Below, piece after piece: positions 23,114-31,586 of a stretch of 64,000 bases of DNA. This stretch comes from Modestobacter excelsi. Lineage in GTDB: Bacteria; Actinomycetota; Actinomycetes; Mycobacteriales; Geodermatophilaceae. The stretch lies in NCBI RefSeq assembly GCF_005930495.1, contig NZ_SJEX01000009.1:36355-100354 (forward strand), in the 5' to 3' direction. The notes beneath the pieces are model-generated. The model saw nothing but the letters and a program-made list of their open reading frames with translations. It was not told where the DNA came from and did not search any database. The position numbers and the translations under genes were made by a program. Position 1 is the first letter of the stretch. Every line of letters begins with the position of its first letter.

Positions 23114-24576
23114 CTAGAACGGTGGCGGGTCATCTGCTGGTGGCGGTTCGGCCGGCGACTCGGGTGGGGGTCGCATGCCCGGTGGCCTCGTGGTGCGGGT
23201 GACGCCCGACGGGGTGGTGACCTGCAGGACGCCGTCGGGGGTCATGGTGAACCGCCAGCCGGGGGCGAAGGTCTTCAGGCGGTGGTGGGAGCGGCACAGG
23301 CAGCACAGGTTGGCGCAGTCGGTCGCTCCGCCGCAGTTGTGGGCGGTGACGTGGTCGAGGTCGGCCCAGCCGACCCGCTGCCCGCAGTTGGGGAACCGGC
23401 AGCGCCGGTCGCGGATGCTGACGAACGCCCGTTGCCGGGCGGTGGGGGTGTAGGCGGCGGTCCCCGGTGGCCGCCCGGTCACCGGGCACCCGCAGCTGCT
23501 GGCGGTCTCGACGTCGTGGTGGGTGGGGCAGCAGCGGCGGGCCAGCCGATCCAGTTCGGCGGGGGTGAGGGTGGCCAGCAGCTCCCCGTCCGGGCCGGTG
23601 ATCGCGAACCTCAGCGACCCGCCCTCGGGAGCGGCCAAGCCGAGGGCACCGACCCGGGCCAGCAGTGCGCGGACGTGGGCGGCGGTGATCGGCAGCCCGT
23701 TCACCTCACCCGGGGTGCTGCCCGTGCCGCCGAGGGCGTCGAGGCCGGCGGTGACGGTCACGTTGGCCGTCACCGGCGGGAGCCCGGAGTCGGCGGGGCG
23801 GCGGATCAGCAGGGACAGCACGTGCGCCCGCAGCGCCCCGATCCGGCGGGGGTCGCCGTCGGCCTTGAGCATCCTCGCGAGCTGGTCGACGACGTCGAAG
23901 CACTCGAAGGCCTCGTCGGTGGGCAGGTCCGCGGCGATGGTGGACCGGCCGTCGGTGGCGGAGGGGTGGACGTGCACGTCGGCGGTCTGCTCCGCCTCCT
24001 TCCGGCGCACGTCGGCCGCCTCGACGTCGAGTTCGACCATCAGCTCGGTGGCCCGGCCACCCAGCTTGTGGACAGACAGGTCGGTCGCCTCGGGCAGCAG
24101 TGCCGCCTCGACCTGCCGGCCACCGCTGCGTTGGTGTGCTGCAGGACGTCGGCGAGCTGGCTGGCCCGCCGCTCGTCCAGCTCCCCGGCCTGCAGGGCGG
24201 CGAACGTGGCCGGCAGCTTCCGCAGCCAGGTGGAGGCGCGGGCGTAGCGGTAGCCGGCGGTCCGGCGACCGAGGTTGAGCACCGTCGAGAGCTCGGCGGT
24301 GAAGAACTCACTCACCCCGTCATAGGCCTCGTCGATCGCCCACCCGGATTGCCGCGCGCCTGGACTGCCCAGGGCCGGATCAGCCGACGCCGGCCGCTGG
24401 GCGGCCAGGCTCATGATCAGCTCGGCCTCGTAGGCGGTGTCGGCGGCCCGGCGCTGCTGCACCCGCTGCAGCTCCACCGCCTTCTCCTCATCCGACAGCC
24501 AGGACACCGGCAACCGCGGGGCAGCGACACGGTGCTCCCACACCAGGTCCACCACCACGTCGACCGTCGCTGCCAT
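23114..24576 (-). pseudogene. DUF222-HNH endonuclease (13E12-repeat type), frameshifted
   Basis: The N-terminal DUF222 half (24576 to about 24115: MAATVDVVVDLVWEHRVAAP onward, through LDERRASQLADVLQHTNAAVAG) and the C-terminal half (to 23114) are in different frames. Translating the other frame across the junction gives QVEAALLPEATDLSVHKLGG, the expected family sequence, so one C is missing from the GGCCAG context near 24115. The C-terminal HNH domain is complete: CRFPNCGQRVGWADLDHV, then LCRSHHRLK. These proteins are numerous, mobile-like nuclease genes in actinobacteria. No inverted-repeat ends are visible. Without the indel it would be about 487 residues. Confidence 0.85.
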
Positions 24577-24626
24577 GGGCCGAACACACGTACGGGGTAC
24601 GACGGTTCCGGGGGTCCGGACACCCG

Positions 24627-25850
24627 TCAGCGCTCAGATCGGCCCTGGCTCGAGCCGAGGAACTCCCGGAGGCCGGTGAGCAGTCGGTCGACGTCGGCGT
24701 CGTCGTTGTACGGCGCGAGCCCCACCCGCAGGCCGCCGGCATCGCCCAGGCCCAGGTGCCGGGATGCCTCCAGCGCGTAGAACGACCCGGCGGGGGCGTT
24801 CACACCGCGCTCGGCGAGGAACCGGTAGGCGTCGGCGGCGTCCCGGCCGGCGAAGGTGAGCAGCAACGTCGGCGTCCGGGAGGCGGCGCGGGACCACACC
24901 GTCACGCCCGGCAGCTCCCTGAGGCCGTCCTCGATCCGCTCGCGCAGCCGGTCCTCGTGCTCCTCCAGCGCCGTCATCGACGCGACGAGCCGGGCCCGCC
25001 TCTCCCCCTCGGGGCCGGCCAGGCCGGCGAGGAAGTCGATGGCGGCCGTGGTGCCCGCCAACTGCTCGTAGGGCAGGGTCCCGAGCTCGAACCGCTCCGG
25101 CACGGCGTCGGTCGAGGGCAGCAGCTTGTCCGGGTGCAGCGTCTCCAGCAGCGCAGGCGCGGCGACCAGGCAACCGCAGTGCGGGCCGAGGAACTTGTAC
25201 GGGGAGCAGACGAAGAAGTCCGCGCCGAGCGCCTCGACGTCCACCGGGGCGTGCGCGGTGAGGTGCACGCCGTCCACCCAGGTCAGCGCACCTGCCTCGT
25301 GCGCCAGCGCGGTGATCGCGGCGACGTCGGGGCGGGTGCCGATCAGGTTGGAGGCGCCGGTGACGGCGACCAGCCGGGTCCGCGAGGAGAGCAGGGCGCC
25401 GACGGTCGCCGGGTCCAGCTCGCCCGTCGCGGGGTCGAAGTCGGCCCACCGAACGGTGGCGCCGCGGGCGCGCGCGGCCTGCACCCAGGGGCGGATGTTG
25501 GCGTCGTGGTCCAGCCGGGTCACCACGACCTCGTCGTCCGGCCCCCAGCCGGCCGACAGCACCCGGGACAGCTCGTAGGTCAGCGTCGTGGCGCTGCGCC
25601 CGAAGACCACACCGCCGGGATCGCCGCCGGTGAGGTCGGCGACCGCCTGCCGGGCGCCACGGACGACGGCGTCCGCGTTGCGCTCGGCCTCCGTCACCGA
25701 CCCGCGGTTGGCGATCGGCGCGGTCAGGGTCGCGGCGACCGCCTGCGCGACGGCGGCGGGGGTCTGCGAGCCGCCCGGGCCGTCGAAGTGGGCGTAGCCG
25801 GCGGCCAGGGCGGGGAAGGAGGCGCGGACTGCCGCGACGTCGAGAGTCAT
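24627..25850 (-). CDS. Cysteine desulfurase-like class V aminotransferase
   Basis: A PLP enzyme of 407 residues. The PLP Lys is in CSPYKFLGPHCG near residue 220, the PLP-stacking and phosphate contacts are in FGRSATTLTYELSR and WVDGVHLTAHAP, and the N-terminus has the HFDGPGGSQTP motif of the cysteine desulfurase-like (VC1184-type) group. The region equivalent to the catalytic Cys loop of IscS is not convincing, so true desulfurase activity is doubtful. Its ATG overlaps the stop of the FAD monooxygenase gene (ATGA), so the two are coupled and may act on one substrate. Confidence 0.87.
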   Translation of the reverse strand: MTLDVAAVRASFPALAAGYAHFDGPGGSQTPAAVAQAVAATLTAPIANRGSVTEAERNADAVVRGARQAVADLTGGDPGGVVFGRSATTLTYELSRVLSAGWGPDDEVVVTRLDHDANIRPWVQAARARGATVRWADFDPATGELDPATVGALLSSRTRLVAVTGASNLIGTRPDVAAITALAHEAGALTWVDGVHLTAHAPVDVEALGADFFVCSPYKFLGPHCGCLVAAPALLETLHPDKLLPSTDAVPERFELGTLPYEQLAGTTAAIDFLAGLAGPEGERRARLVASMTALEEHEDRLRERIEDGLRELPGVTVWSRAASRTPTLLLTFAGRDAADAYRFLAERGVNAPAGSFYALEASRHLGLGDAGGLRVGLAPYNDDADVDRLLTGLREFLGSSQGRSER

Positions 25851-27298
25851 CGGGAGCTGACGTTAGGCGGCCGGTCCCACCGCCACCAGCCGCGCTGGCG
25901 CCGGGCGACGGCGGCGACGATCCGGTCCGGGCGCACGAGGACCGACCGACCGCGAAGCCAGCGCACCAGCTCGGGCGACCCCAGCTCGTCGGCCCGCACG
26001 ACCCTCCCCGGCCAGCTCGGCGGGACCGGCCCGCCGGCGGTGACCACCGCCCAGTCCGGACCGAGGACGTCGTCCAGCCGCTGCGGTCCCTCGACCGGCG
26101 GCTGCGGCAGCAGGCTCCCCACCGGGGAGCCCGGCGCGAACCGGGGACGGCGCACCTGCGGGCCCGGGCGCAGCGGCGGGGTCCGGCTGGACGCGGTGAA
26201 GGCGGCCAGCCGCGGCACCCGGCGCACCCCGGTGAGCACCCCGCGGCGCACCAGGGCGGCGCGGTTCCCACCGCCGGTCATGAGCCGGCCCAGCAGCACC
26301 GCCAGCCGGACCAGCGAGCGGGCGTGCGGCGCGCGCTCGGCCTGGTGGGTGTCCAGCAGCGCGTCGTCGGCACCGTCGAGGACGGCGGCGAGCTTCCAGG
26401 CCAGCTGGTGCGCGTCGCGCAGGCCGAGCCCCAGCCCCTGGCCGATGAACGGCGGGGTCAGGTGCGCGGCGTCCCCGTTGAGCAGTACGCGGCCCTGCCG
26501 CCACCGGTCGGCGACCTGCGCGGCGTACCGGTACTCGGCCGACCGGACCACCGTGCAGCCGGCCGCACCGAACCGGCCCAGCAGCCCGTCGAGGTCGAGG
26601 TCGGCGACGGCCTCGTGCTCGCGCAGCCGGAACTCGGCGCGGTACCGGGCCCCGGCGACCGGCATGAAGGTGGCCGGCCGGACGGCGTCGCAGACCTGCT
26701 GCACGCCGGGCCAGACCGGCAGCGGCGTGTCGGCCACCAGGTCGACGACCAACCACCGCTCCCCCGGCCCCAGGTCGCGCATCCGGGCGCCGATCTGCCC
26801 CCGCACGGTGCTCCTCGCCCCGTCGCAGCCGAGCACCGCGTCGGCGACCAGCTGCTCCTCGGCGCCGGTGTCCCGGTCGCGGACGGTCAGACGGACCGGA
26901 CCGGCACCGTCCAGGCGCACCACCTCGACGCCACCGCGCAACCGGGCCCGCGGTTCGGCGGCCAGCGCGTCGCGCAGCACCTGCTCCAGGTCGGGCTGGC
27001 TGAACATCGAGCCCTGCGGCCAGCCGTGGTCCCCGGCGCCGCGGGGGAACTCGGCCAGCGTGCGGCCGCCGCCGTCCAGCAGCCGCAGGCCGGCCATCGG
27101 CCGGCTGACGGCAGCGAACGCGTCGGCGACCCCGGCCGCCTGCAGCACCCGCAACGACTCGTCGTCCAGGTGCACCGCCCGCGGCAGCGGGTGGGCCTCG
27201 GCGTGCCGGTCGAGCACCAGGACGTCGATGCCCCGGCGGGCCAGCAGCAGCGCCGCGGTCACCCCGACCGGCCCGGCGCCGACCACCACCACCGTCAC
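25847..27298 (-). CDS. FAD-dependent aromatic-ring monooxygenase (MhpA/PheA-like)
   Basis: A class A flavoprotein hydroxylase of 483 residues. It has the N-terminal dinucleotide motif VVVGAGPVGVTAALLLARRG, the DG motif GCDGARSTVRG near residue 165 and the GD motif RVLLNGDAAHLTPPFIGQGL near 275, in the order expected for phenol, 3-(3-hydroxyphenyl)propionate or resorcinol hydroxylases. The C-terminal thioredoxin-like region is short and Pro/Arg-rich. It uses NAD(P)H and O2; the substrate is unknown. It is the upstream gene of a two-gene unit with the aminotransferase. Confidence 0.88.
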   Translation of the reverse strand: MTVVVVGAGPVGVTAALLLARRGIDVLVLDRHAEAHPLPRAVHLDDESLRVLQAAGVADAFAAVSRPMAGLRLLDGGGRTLAEFPRGAGDHGWPQGSMFSQPDLEQVLRDALAAEPRARLRGGVEVVRLDGAGPVRLTVRDRDTGAEEQLVADAVLGCDGARSTVRGQIGARMRDLGPGERWLVVDLVADTPLPVWPGVQQVCDAVRPATFMPVAGARYRAEFRLREHEAVADLDLDGLLGRFGAAGCTVVRSAEYRYAAQVADRWRQGRVLLNGDAAHLTPPFIGQGLGLGLRDAHQLAWKLAAVLDGADDALLDTHQAERAPHARSLVRLAVLLGRLMTGGGNRAALVRRGVLTGVRRVPRLAAFTASSRTPPLRPGPQVRRPRFAPGSPVGSLLPQPPVEGPQRLDDVLGPDWAVVTAGGPVPPSWPGRVVRADELGSPELVRWLRGRSVLVRPDRIVAAVARRQRGWWRWDRPPNVSSR

Positions 27299-27363
27299 GC
27301 CGCCGAGTCTGCCTGTCGGGGAAGTGCACGACAGGACGGTGGTCGGCCGGGCAACCTGTCGGC

Positions 27364-27759
27364 GTGGACCTGCACCTGGACGCCCCGTTCTCCCTCGACA
27401 CCTGGGACGGCGTCGCCGACCCCGACCCGGCCGACCCCGACGCCCCGCCGACCGCGCGGGTGGTGCTGGCCAAGACCTACACCGGCGAGCAGCTCACCGG
27501 CTCCGCCACCGGTCACGCGCTCACCACGAACGGCCCGCGCGGTGCCTCCTACGTGGCGCAGGAGCGGATCACCGGCACGCTGGCCGGGCGCACCGGGAGC
27601 TTCGTGCTCGAGCACGGCGCCTCGATGGGCGAGGGCGTGCCGACCGTCCAGTGGGCACGGGTGGTCGCCGGCTCGGGCACCGGCGAGCTGACCGGCCTGC
27701 AGGGCACCGGCGTCGTCGCGCACCAGCTGCTGACCCTGGACGCCGTCCTGCCGGACTGA
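27364..27759 (+). CDS. DUF3224 domain protein
   Basis: A 131-residue beta-barrel-like protein. Family features are the N-terminal strands followed by KTYTGEQLTGSATG, the GSFVLEHGASM segment and the C-terminal VVAGSGTGELTGLQGTG. These single-domain proteins are scattered in actinobacteria and resemble allene-oxide-cyclase-like barrels; no activity is established. It is divergent from the monooxygenase gene across 65 bases and 9 bases from the next convergent stop. GTG start. Confidence 0.85.
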   Translation: MDLHLDAPFSLDTWDGVADPDPADPDAPPTARVVLAKTYTGEQLTGSATGHALTTNGPRGASYVAQERITGTLAGRTGSFVLEHGASMGEGVPTVQWARVVAGSGTGELTGLQGTGVVAHQLLTLDAVLPD

Positions 27760-27768
27760 GGCCCGCAG

Positions 27769-28131
27769 TCAGCGGCCGGCGCGCTCGTCGAGCACGTCGG
27801 CCAGCAGCGTCACCGCACCCCAGCCGGCAGCCGCGAGGGCGACCAGCGGCGCGCGCGCCGTCCGGCCCGCCAGCCCGGCGCCGAACGCCGCGGCGTCACC
27901 GGCGTCGGCGACCACCCGGGCGGCGGTGGCGAGCCGGCGGGCCCTGCCGGCCGGGGCGGCGACCAGCGCCAGGCCCAGGACGACGTCCCGGACGGCGAGG
28001 GAGCGGGTGAGCAGGCGGGTGTCCGGGGTGTCCGCCAGGCCGCACGGCCGGAGCAGGACCGTCGGCGCGGCGACCAGGACCGCCCCGTAACCGGCCGTCG
28101 CAGCACCGACGAGGGAGGTCAGGGAGGGCAC
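27769..28131 (-). CDS. Small membrane protein, DUF4267-like
   Basis: A 120-residue protein with three to four hydrophobic helices: SLVGAATAGYGAVLVAAPTV, SLAVRDVVLGLALVAAP, and ARAPLVALAAAGWGAVTLLA near the C-terminus. The RDVVLGLAL segment and ARVVADAGDAAAFG resemble small DUF4267-type membrane proteins, but I am not certain of the family. GTG 28131 is preferred over the longer frame because AAGGAG lies 7 bases upstream. No function can be given. Confidence 0.72.
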   Translation of the reverse strand: MPSLTSLVGAATAGYGAVLVAAPTVLLRPCGLADTPDTRLLTRSLAVRDVVLGLALVAAPAGRARRLATAARVVADAGDAAAFGAGLAGRTARAPLVALAAAGWGAVTLLADVLDERAGR

Positions 28132-28203
28132 AGCAGCTCCTTGCGCGCCAGGGGAGGGCGGTGTCCAACCAACCAGCGGGGCACCCGGCCCGCCACCGGG
28201 GAC

Positions 28204-28234
28204 CGTTGCACGGACCGTCCACAACGTTGCACGG
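28204..28234 (+). promoter_or_regulatory. 10-bp direct repeat upstream of the NDMA-dependent alcohol dehydrogenase
   Basis: CGTTGCACGG occurs at 28204-28213 and again at 28225-28234, exactly 21 bp apart (two helical turns, same face). It is about 100 bases before the dehydrogenase start and upstream of a CATAAC -10-like element at 28260-28265 that lacks a good -35, a pattern expected for an activator-dependent promoter. Confidence 0.55.
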
Positions 28235-28277
28235 GACTTCCTTCGGCTGTGACCTGTGCCATAACGTGCGACCGGAC

Positions 28278-28291
28278 TGCGCAGCTGCGCA
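28278..28291 (+). promoter_or_regulatory. Perfect 14-bp palindrome in the alcohol dehydrogenase leader
   Basis: TGCGCAGCTGCGCA is fully palindromic and lies 44 bases before the start codon, probably just downstream of the transcription start. It may be an operator or a short RNA hairpin. Confidence 0.4.
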
Positions 28292-28334
28292 CGCCATCGA
28301 GGCCCTCATCGTGGAGGGCGACGAGGAGGACCCT

Positions 28335-29465
28335 GTGCCTGTCAACACCCGCGGCGCCATCATGCGTTCCGCCCCCGGCAAGTGGGAGGTCACCGACCTG
28401 GTCGTCGACGACCCGCAGGCCGGCGAGCTCCAGGTCAAGCTGGCCGCCTCCGGGCTGTGCCACTCCGACGACCACATCGCCACCGGCGACATGCAGGTCG
28501 GCAAGTACCCCTTCCTCGGCGGCCACGAGGGCGCCGGCGTCGTCACCGCCGTCGGCCCGGGCGTGACGGGCTTCGAGGAGGGCGACCACGTCGTCTTCTC
28601 GTTCCTGCCCGGCTGCGGCCGGTGCCGCTACTGCGCCAACGGCCAGCAGTACATCTGCGATTCGGGCGCCAACCTGCTCGTCGGCTCGCGGTGGGACGAC
28701 GCGTCGAGCTTCCGGGTCAAGACCTCCGACGGCGAGGACGTCGGTCAGATGTGCGGGCTGGGGACCTTCGCCGAGATCACCACGGTGGACATCCGTTCCA
28801 CCGTCAAGATCGACAAGAGCATCCCGCTCGACGTGGCCTGCCTAGTCGGGTGCGGCGTCGGCACCGGCTGGGGCACCGCCGTCCAGGCCGGCGAGGTCCG
28901 GGCCGGCGACACGGTCATCGTGATGGGCATCGGCGGGATCGGCATCAACGCCGTCCAGGGCGCGGCCCACGCCGGGGCCAGCCACGTCATCGCCGTCGAC
29001 CCGGTGCCCTTCAAGCTGGAGAAGGCCCGCGAGCTCGGCGCCACCCAGACCTTCGCGAGCATCGAGGAGGCCGCCGACTTCGCGCGCAGCGTCACCAACG
29101 GGCAGGGCGCCGACAAGGCGCTGGTGACCGTCGGGGTGCTCAAGGGCGAGCACATCGCCCAGGCGTTCGACGCGATCGGCAAGGGCGGGCGGGTCGTCGT
29201 CACCGGCCTCGGCGACCTCACCGACGTCGGCATCCCGATCAACCCCAGCATGCTGGCGCTGTTCACCAAGGAGATCCGCGGCGCCCTGTTCGGTGACCAG
29301 AACCCCAGCTCGGACATGCAGAAGATGCTGCGGCTCTACCAGGAGGGCAACATCAAGCTCGACGAGCTGATCACCAAGCGGTACAAGCTGGACGACATCA
29401 ACCAGGGCTACGAGGACCTGCACGAGGGCAAGAACCTCCGCGGCGTCATCGTCTACGACTCCTGA
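28335..29465 (+). CDS. NDMA-dependent (mycofactocin-linked) nicotinoprotein alcohol dehydrogenase
   Basis: Oxidises alcohols (methanol or longer) with non-exchangeable NAD; in vivo the electron acceptor is mycofactocin, in vitro N,N-dimethyl-4-nitrosoaniline. The 376-residue zinc-type MDR enzyme starts MPVNTRGAIMRSAPGKWEV, binds catalytic Zn through Cys in GLCHSDDH and His-Glu in GGHEGAG, structural Zn through CGRCRYCANGQQYIC, and NAD through VIVMGIGGIGIN. The long insert LLVGSRWDDASSFRVKTSDG is typical of this group. GTG 28335 has GAGGAGGA just upstream. It heads a module with an AAA+/VWA pair, separated by two strong hairpins, and is about 10 kb from mftABC. Confidence 0.94.
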   Translation: MPVNTRGAIMRSAPGKWEVTDLVVDDPQAGELQVKLAASGLCHSDDHIATGDMQVGKYPFLGGHEGAGVVTAVGPGVTGFEEGDHVVFSFLPGCGRCRYCANGQQYICDSGANLLVGSRWDDASSFRVKTSDGEDVGQMCGLGTFAEITTVDIRSTVKIDKSIPLDVACLVGCGVGTGWGTAVQAGEVRAGDTVIVMGIGGIGINAVQGAAHAGASHVIAVDPVPFKLEKARELGATQTFASIEEAADFARSVTNGQGADKALVTVGVLKGEHIAQAFDAIGKGGRVVVTGLGDLTDVGIPINPSMLALFTKEIRGALFGDQNPSSDMQKMLRLYQEGNIKLDELITKRYKLDDINQGYEDLHEGKNLRGVIVYDS

Positions 29466-29471
29466 GCACGG

Positions 29472-29530
29472 GCCTCGTCGCCCTGTGACGAGGCCGCACC
29501 CCGGGGGCCGGTCGTACCGGCCCCCGGGGC
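29472..29530 (+). terminator. Two tandem terminator-like hairpins after the alcohol dehydrogenase
   Basis: GGCCTCGTC (29472-29480)/GACGAGGCC (29488-29496) is followed by a 13-bp perfect stem (29500-29512 with 29518-29530; arms start CCCCGGGGG and end CCCCCGGGG) with a 5-base loop. They probably end most dehydrogenase transcripts and limit read-through into the AAA+ gene. Confidence 0.85.
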
Positions 29531-29602
29531 CCCACCGTCCCGTTCGACGAGGAGCCGACCATCCCTGCGCCTGCCCGACACGACGCTGCCCGGCTGGACG
29601 CG

Positions 29603-30460
29603 GTGGGGATGGTCCGCACCGCCCAGGAGCGGGTCGTCGCCCGGGTCCGGGAGGCCGAGGTGGTCGCCGCGGCGCTGTCGGCCGGGCGGAACGTCGTCCT
29701 CGAGGGCCCACCGGGCACCGGGAAGACGACGCTGCTGCGCGCGCTGGCCGACGGCACCGGCGTGCCGCTGGTCCTGGTCGAGGGCAACGCCGAGCTGACC
29801 CCGACCCGGCTGGTCGGCCACCACGACGCCTCCCGGGTGCTCAGCGAGGACTACCGCCCGGAGAACTTCGTGCCCGGCCCGCTCACCCGGGCGATGACCG
29901 AGGGCGCGCTCCTCTACGTCGAGGAGTTCAACCGGGTGCCCGAGGAGACGATGAACGTGCTGCTCGGCGTGCTGTCCGAGCGCGAGATGCACGTGCCGCG
30001 GTTCGGCCGGGTACCGGCGCGCCCGACGTTCCGGCTGGTCGCGGCCATGAACCCGTTCGACGCCGTCGGCACCGCGCGGATCACCCCGGCGTTGTACGAC
30101 CGGTCCTGCCGGGTGGCGATGGGCTACCAGGACGAGGACGCCGAGCGCGCCGTCGTCACCGCGGCCACCGGCAGCCCCGACGCGCTGGTGCACCGCGCCG
30201 TGCGGGCCGTACGGATCACCCGCGACCACCCCGAGCTGCGGATCGGGTCCTCGGTGCGCGGCGCGATCGACACCGTGCTGATCGCCACCGAGCTCGCCGT
30301 CGTCCGAGGCAGCACCGAGGTGGACGAGCGCACCGGCGCGGACGCCGCGCTGGCCGCGCTCACCGGCAAGGTCACCGTCGCCGACGGGCTGACCAGGCCG
30401 GTCGAGGACGTCGTCTCCGACATCTGGCGACGGGCCGGTGAGGAGCTGGGAAAACCCTGA
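29603..30460 (+). CDS. MoxR-type AAA+ ATPase following the nicotinoprotein alcohol dehydrogenase
   Basis: A 285-residue AAA+ ATPase. Walker A is GPPGTGKTT at 35-43, the family-specific VEGNAELTPTRLVGHHDASR follows, Walker B is LLYVEEFNR near 103-111 and sensor 1 is in VAAMNPFDAVG. It is clearly paralogous to the ATPase at 13163, both linked to mycofactocin-type dehydrogenases. Start is uncertain: GTG 29603 and ATG 29609 lack ribosome sites, whereas GAGGAG at 29549-29554 sits 6 bases before an in-frame ATC (29561) that would add 14 residues. Together with the VWA protein downstream it should remodel a partner, most simply the dehydrogenase; that is inference. Confidence 0.86.
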   Translation: MGMVRTAQERVVARVREAEVVAAALSAGRNVVLEGPPGTGKTTLLRALADGTGVPLVLVEGNAELTPTRLVGHHDASRVLSEDYRPENFVPGPLTRAMTEGALLYVEEFNRVPEETMNVLLGVLSEREMHVPRFGRVPARPTFRLVAAMNPFDAVGTARITPALYDRSCRVAMGYQDEDAERAVVTAATGSPDALVHRAVRAVRITRDHPELRIGSSVRGAIDTVLIATELAVVRGSTEVDERTGADAALAALTGKVTVADGLTRPVEDVVSDIWRRAGEELGKP

Positions 30461-30558
30461 TCCCCGAGGCGGACGAGCCCCGGGGAGACCAGCCGGAGCC
30501 GGGGGCGCCGCCACCACCCGGCGCCGCACCTCCGGGCGCGCGCCCGGGTCCGCCGTCG

Positions 30559-31497
30559 GTGGTGGAGGACCCCGACCAGGTCGCCGAGCTGCTCCGCCGC
30601 CAGGGCGCCCGGGGCGCCAGCCGCGACCAGCTCGCTCGCACGCACGCCGAGTTCACCCAGGTCAGCCCGGAGGCCGGCCAGCTGGACGAGGAGGCGCTGG
30701 CCGACCTGGCCGGCCGGGACCCCGATGCGGCGGCCCGGCTGGTGGCCGCCCTGGGCCGGGCCTTCGACCCCCGGCTGCGCGCCGCCGCCCGCACGCTGGC
30801 CGCGCGGCTGCCGGTCACGGTCCCGCGCACCGGCGTGCCCGACCGGGCGGGCAGCCGGCGGGTGGTCACCCGCCGCGACCCGACCGGCGCCGACATCGAC
30901 CTGGACGCCACCCTCGCCGCCCGGGGCGCGGAGCCGCGCTGGCGGGCCGAGCACCTGCACACCCGCAGCTGGCGGGCGGCCGGCCGGGCCTGCGTGCTGG
31001 TCGTCGACGCGTCGGGCTCCGTCGCCGGGGACGAGCTGGCGGCCGCCGTCCTGACGGCGTCGGCGCTGGCCCAGCGGATGCGGCCGGGCGACGAGCTGGC
31101 GGTGGTGGCGTTCTGGTCGACCGCGGTGGTGCTCCAGCCGCTGACGGCGGGAGCGCGCCCGGAGGTCGTGGTCGACCGGCTGTTCGACCTGCGCGGCGGC
31201 GGGACGACGGACCTGGACCTGGCGCTCCGGACCGCCGGACAGCAGCTGGCCCGGACCCGCACCGCGGTCCGCGACGTGCTGCTGCTGTCCGACGGGATGC
31301 CCACCGACAGCCCCGACCCGGTCCCGGCAGCGGCGGCCCTGGCCCGCGCGGGGGCCCGGCTGCACGTGCTCGCGCTGTCCGGTGAGCCGGGGTCGGCGGA
31401 GGCGTGCGCGGCGCTGGCCGCGGCCGGTGGCGGCCGGTCGGCACCGCTGCACCGCCCCTCGCAGGCGCCGGCCGCCGTGCGCACCCTGCTCGACTGA
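30559..31497 (+). CDS. VWA-domain protein paired with the second MoxR-type ATPase
   Basis: A 312-residue protein: a helical N-terminal domain (VAELLRRQGARGASRDQLAR to ARTLAARLP), a DIDLDATLAARG linker that matches the ELDLERTLEAL of the first VWA protein, and a VWA domain with MIDAS motif DASGS at 150-154, conserved Thr in GGGTTDLDLAL and VLLLSDGMPTDSP. It ends RPSQAPAAVRTLLD. GTG 30559 gives this length; the frame is open back to 30460, where an in-frame ATC overlaps the ATPase stop, so a Pro-rich N-terminal extension is possible. It completes the dehydrogenase-AAA+-VWA module. Confidence 0.84.
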   Translation: MVEDPDQVAELLRRQGARGASRDQLARTHAEFTQVSPEAGQLDEEALADLAGRDPDAAARLVAALGRAFDPRLRAAARTLAARLPVTVPRTGVPDRAGSRRVVTRRDPTGADIDLDATLAARGAEPRWRAEHLHTRSWRAAGRACVLVVDASGSVAGDELAAAVLTASALAQRMRPGDELAVVAFWSTAVVLQPLTAGARPEVVVDRLFDLRGGGTTDLDLALRTAGQQLARTRTAVRDVLLLSDGMPTDSPDPVPAAAALARAGARLHVLALSGEPGSAEACAALAAAGGGRSAPLHRPSQAPAAVRTLLD

Positions 31498-31586
31498 GGG
31501 AGGACCCCGGACGACGTCCCCCCGCCGGGCACCGCGCGGTCGTACAGTCCGCTGCCGCATCAGCGCTCCCAGCAGCAGGAGAGACC

